DNA of 64,000 bases from Rhizobium sp. (GTDB taxonomy: Bacteria > Pseudomonadota > Alphaproteobacteria > Rhizobiales > Rhizobiaceae): positions 558,627 to 622,626 of the forward strand of contig PEKW01000006.1 of the NCBI GenBank assembly GCA_002796995.1. The letters run 5' to 3'. The notes under the pieces were generated by a model. The model saw only the letters and a list, made by a program, of their open reading frames with translations. It was not told the origin of the DNA and did not search any database. Position numbers and translations under genes: made by a program. Shown one piece after another: positions 62,621 through 64,000 of this stretch; position 1 is the first letter of the stretch; each line of letters opens with the position of its first letter.

Positions 62621-63718
62621 TTGAGTTCGATATCGAAAGAGGCCGCAATCGAAATCCGGGGTGTGAGCCGAATCTACGGCTACGGCAATGCCCAGGTGAC
62701 CGCGCTGGACAGAGTTCATCTGACCATCCGGGAAAACGAATTCTTCACGCTGCTCGGACCTTCGGGCTGCGGCAAGACCACGCTTCTCCGGCTGATCGCC
62801 GGCTTCGACTTCCCGACCAGCGGCGAGATCCTGCTGCACGGTCAGGACATCGCGCCGCTGCCGCCGTTCAAGCGCCCGGTCAACACGGTGTTCCAGTCCT
62901 ACGCGCTCTTCCCCCATATGACGGTCGCCGAAAACATCGGCTTCGGCCTCAAGATGCTCGGCAAGCCCGCAGCCGAGATCAAGGCGCGCGTCGACGAGAT
63001 GCTGGCGCTGGTGCACATGGAGGCCATGAAGGATCGTCAGGTCAGCCAGATCTCCGGCGGCCAGCAGCAGCGCGTGGCGCTCGCCCGCGCACTGGCGCCG
63101 AAGCCGAAGGTGTTGCTGCTTGACGAGCCGTTGTCGGCCCTCGACTACAAGCTGCGCAAGGAAATGCAGATCGAGCTGAAGCGCGTGCAGGCCGAGACCG
63201 GCATCACCTTCATCTTCGTCACCCACGACCAGGAAGAAGCCCTCACCATGTCGGACCGCATCGCGGTCATGTCGAATGGCGAAGTCCGGCAGGTCGGCTC
63301 GGCCCATGAGATCTACGAGCGTCCCGCCGACCGTTTCGTCGCCGACTTCATCGGAGAATCGAACTTCCTGGCGGGCGACATCCTCGACCTGTCGGAAACC
63401 ACCGGCAGCGTGCGCCTCGGCTCCGGCGCAGTGATCGAAGCCTCGCTTCCCGAAGAGGGTCGCCCTTCCGGAAAGGTCACCGTCGTCGTCCGGCCGGAAC
63501 ATGCCTCACTCGACGCACCTGGCACCGGAAATTTCGACGGCGAACTGGTCGATGCGATCTATTTCGGCACCGACACCCACTTCCACGTTCTGCTCGACAG
63601 CGGTGACTCGTTCATCGTGCGTGAGCAGAACATGCGCTCCGGCGGCGTGCCCCATGTGAAGGGATCGCGCGTCGCCATCCGCCTCGGCCCGCAGGCCGCA
63701 CAGATCCTGAGGGATTGA
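62621..63718 (+). CDS. Polyamine-type ABC transporter, ATP-binding protein (PotA-like)
   Basis: A 365-residue ATPase. Walker A is [20 protein letters not shown] near residue 48, the Q-loop is [20 protein letters not shown], the signature is [20 protein letters not shown], Walker B is [20 protein letters not shown], and the H-loop is [22 protein letters not shown]-terminal TOBE domain follows ([20 protein letters not shown]). It is very similar to PotA spermidine/putrescine importers. The start is a TTG at 62621 with GGGGA seven bases upstream; no ATG or GTG lies in frame before the conserved [13 protein letters not shown]. The permease starts 3 bp after the stop. Confidence 0.9.
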   Translation: MSSISKEAAIEIRGVSRIYGYGNAQVTALDRVHLTIRENEFFTLLGPSGCGKTTLLRLIAGFDFPTSGEILLHGQDIAPLPPFKRPVNTVFQSYALFPHMTVAENIGFGLKMLGKPAAEIKARVDEMLALVHMEAMKDRQVSQISGGQQQRVALARALAPKPKVLLLDEPLSALDYKLRKEMQIELKRVQAETGITFIFVTHDQEEALTMSDRIAVMSNGEVRQVGSAHEIYERPADRFVADFIGESNFLAGDILDLSETTGSVRLGSGAVIEASLPEEGRPSGKVTVVVRPEHASLDAPGTGNFDGELVDAIYFGTDTHFHVLLDSGDSFIVREQNMRSGGVPHVKGSRVAIRLGPQAAQILRD

Positions 63719-63721
63719 CGG

Positions 63722-64000
63722 ATGAGCACCGCAGCCGAAGCCGCGAGCGCGGCAAAAAGCAAGGACATCCGCAATCGCTGGCTCCTGAGCGCGCCGGCCC
63801 TGATCCTGATCACGCTGGCCGGCGTCGGCCCGCTGCTGATCGTCCTGATCTATTCCTTCCTCGCACCGGGCAGCTACGGCGACGTCAAGTGGGAGTTCTC
63901 GACCCAGGCCTGGTTCAGCGTGTTCCTGGAGCGTGACATCTTCGACGATACGCTGTCGATCGCCGACGCCCATGTGAGCATCCTATGGCGCTCCATAAAG
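63722..64000 (+). CDS. Polyamine-type ABC transporter permease (PotB-like), N-terminal part only
   Basis: Ninety-three codons up to the window end. MSTAAEAASAAKSKDIRNRW is followed by a first helix LLSAPALILITLAGVGPLLIVLIYSF and a periplasmic loop LAPGSYGDVKWEFSTQAWFS, the layout of PotB/PotH permeases. It begins 3 bp after the ATPase stop, so the two are one operon. The ORF track did not list it because the frame is open to the edge. Confidence 0.85.
   Translation, partial: MSTAAEAASAAKSKDIRNRWLLSAPALILITLAGVGPLLIVLIYSFLAPGSYGDVKWEFSTQAWFSVFLERDIFDDTLSIADAHVSILWRSIK

Noticed and set aside
62418-62624. 68-codon ORF before the PotA-like gene as a real gene
   Set aside because: It has a good ribosome-binding site but no family resemblance and contains a sigma-54 promoter; kept only as part of a finding.

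Overview
The window is a gene-dense, GC-rich chromosomal stretch of an alphaproteobacterium, most likely a member of the Rhizobiaceae (Rhizobium/Agrobacterium/Sinorhizobium relatives). The grounds are protein families typical of that group (ExoD, SitABCD with a Fur/Mur-like box, a phaC-pta-ackA cluster, many ABC uptake operons) and two families of short palindromic intergenic repeats of the rhizobial RIME type. Genus cannot be decided from the sequence alone. I found no tRNA, rRNA, insertion sequence, prophage or CRISPR array.

Layout. 1-2.2 kb: an EmrAB-type drug efflux pair (emrB cut by the window edge) divergent from its TetR regulator, with an operator between them. 2.3-5 kb: TerC-family and SLC13/TrkA-C membrane transporters. 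5-8.9 kb: gltX, a 90-residue unknown and lysS, preceded by a structured gap that may encode a small RNA on the minus strand. 8.9-16.1 kb: a metal block, with a His/Ala/Pro-rich membrane-anchored protein divergent from a sitABCD-like Mn/Fe importer and followed by an arsA ATPase without other ars genes. 16.2-20 kb: a 1278-residue autotransporter with an internal duplication. 20.2-22.2 kb: an EamA exporter and a divergent LysR regulator sharing a 20-bp palindrome.

22.5-28 kb: an operon in the same order as E. coli ydcSTUV-patD (putrescine-type ABC importer plus aminobutyraldehyde dehydrogenase), carrying a RIME-like hairpin between the binding protein and the ATPase. 28.5-33.8 kb: SH3-domain protein, transaldolase, Ada-like alkyltransferase, DUF2244 protein, endonuclease III and an EI24/CysZ-like membrane protein. 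34-37 kb: an RTX-type secreted protein with four exact 81-residue repeats. 37-38.7 kb: a nitrilase-family amidohydrolase and ExoD. 38.8-45.9 kb: a peptide-uptake locus split over both strands (fused double ATPase and M20 amidohydrolase against binding protein and two permeases).

46-49.8 kb: FAD oxidoreductase, ribbon-helix-helix protein, DJ-1/PfpI protein and P1-family peptidase. 50-54.4 kb: phaC, a MaoC-phosphotransacetylase fusion and ackA, matching the phosphate-stress operon known from Sinorhizobium meliloti, followed by phnM (phosphonate catabolism). 55.7-62 kb: a six-gene minus-strand operon for di/oligopeptide uptake that starts with an M19 dipeptidase. 62.5-64 kb: a PotA/PotB-type ABC operon, cut by the window end, with a perfect sigma-54 promoter core upstream.

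Taken together this is mostly uptake and catabolism (polyamines, peptides, metals), storage carbon and acetyl-phosphate metabolism, and two large secreted surface proteins. The least explained items are the His-rich protein next to sitABCD, the structured gap upstream of gltX, the 81-residue-repeat RTX protein, and the sigma-54 promoter on the polyamine-type importer.
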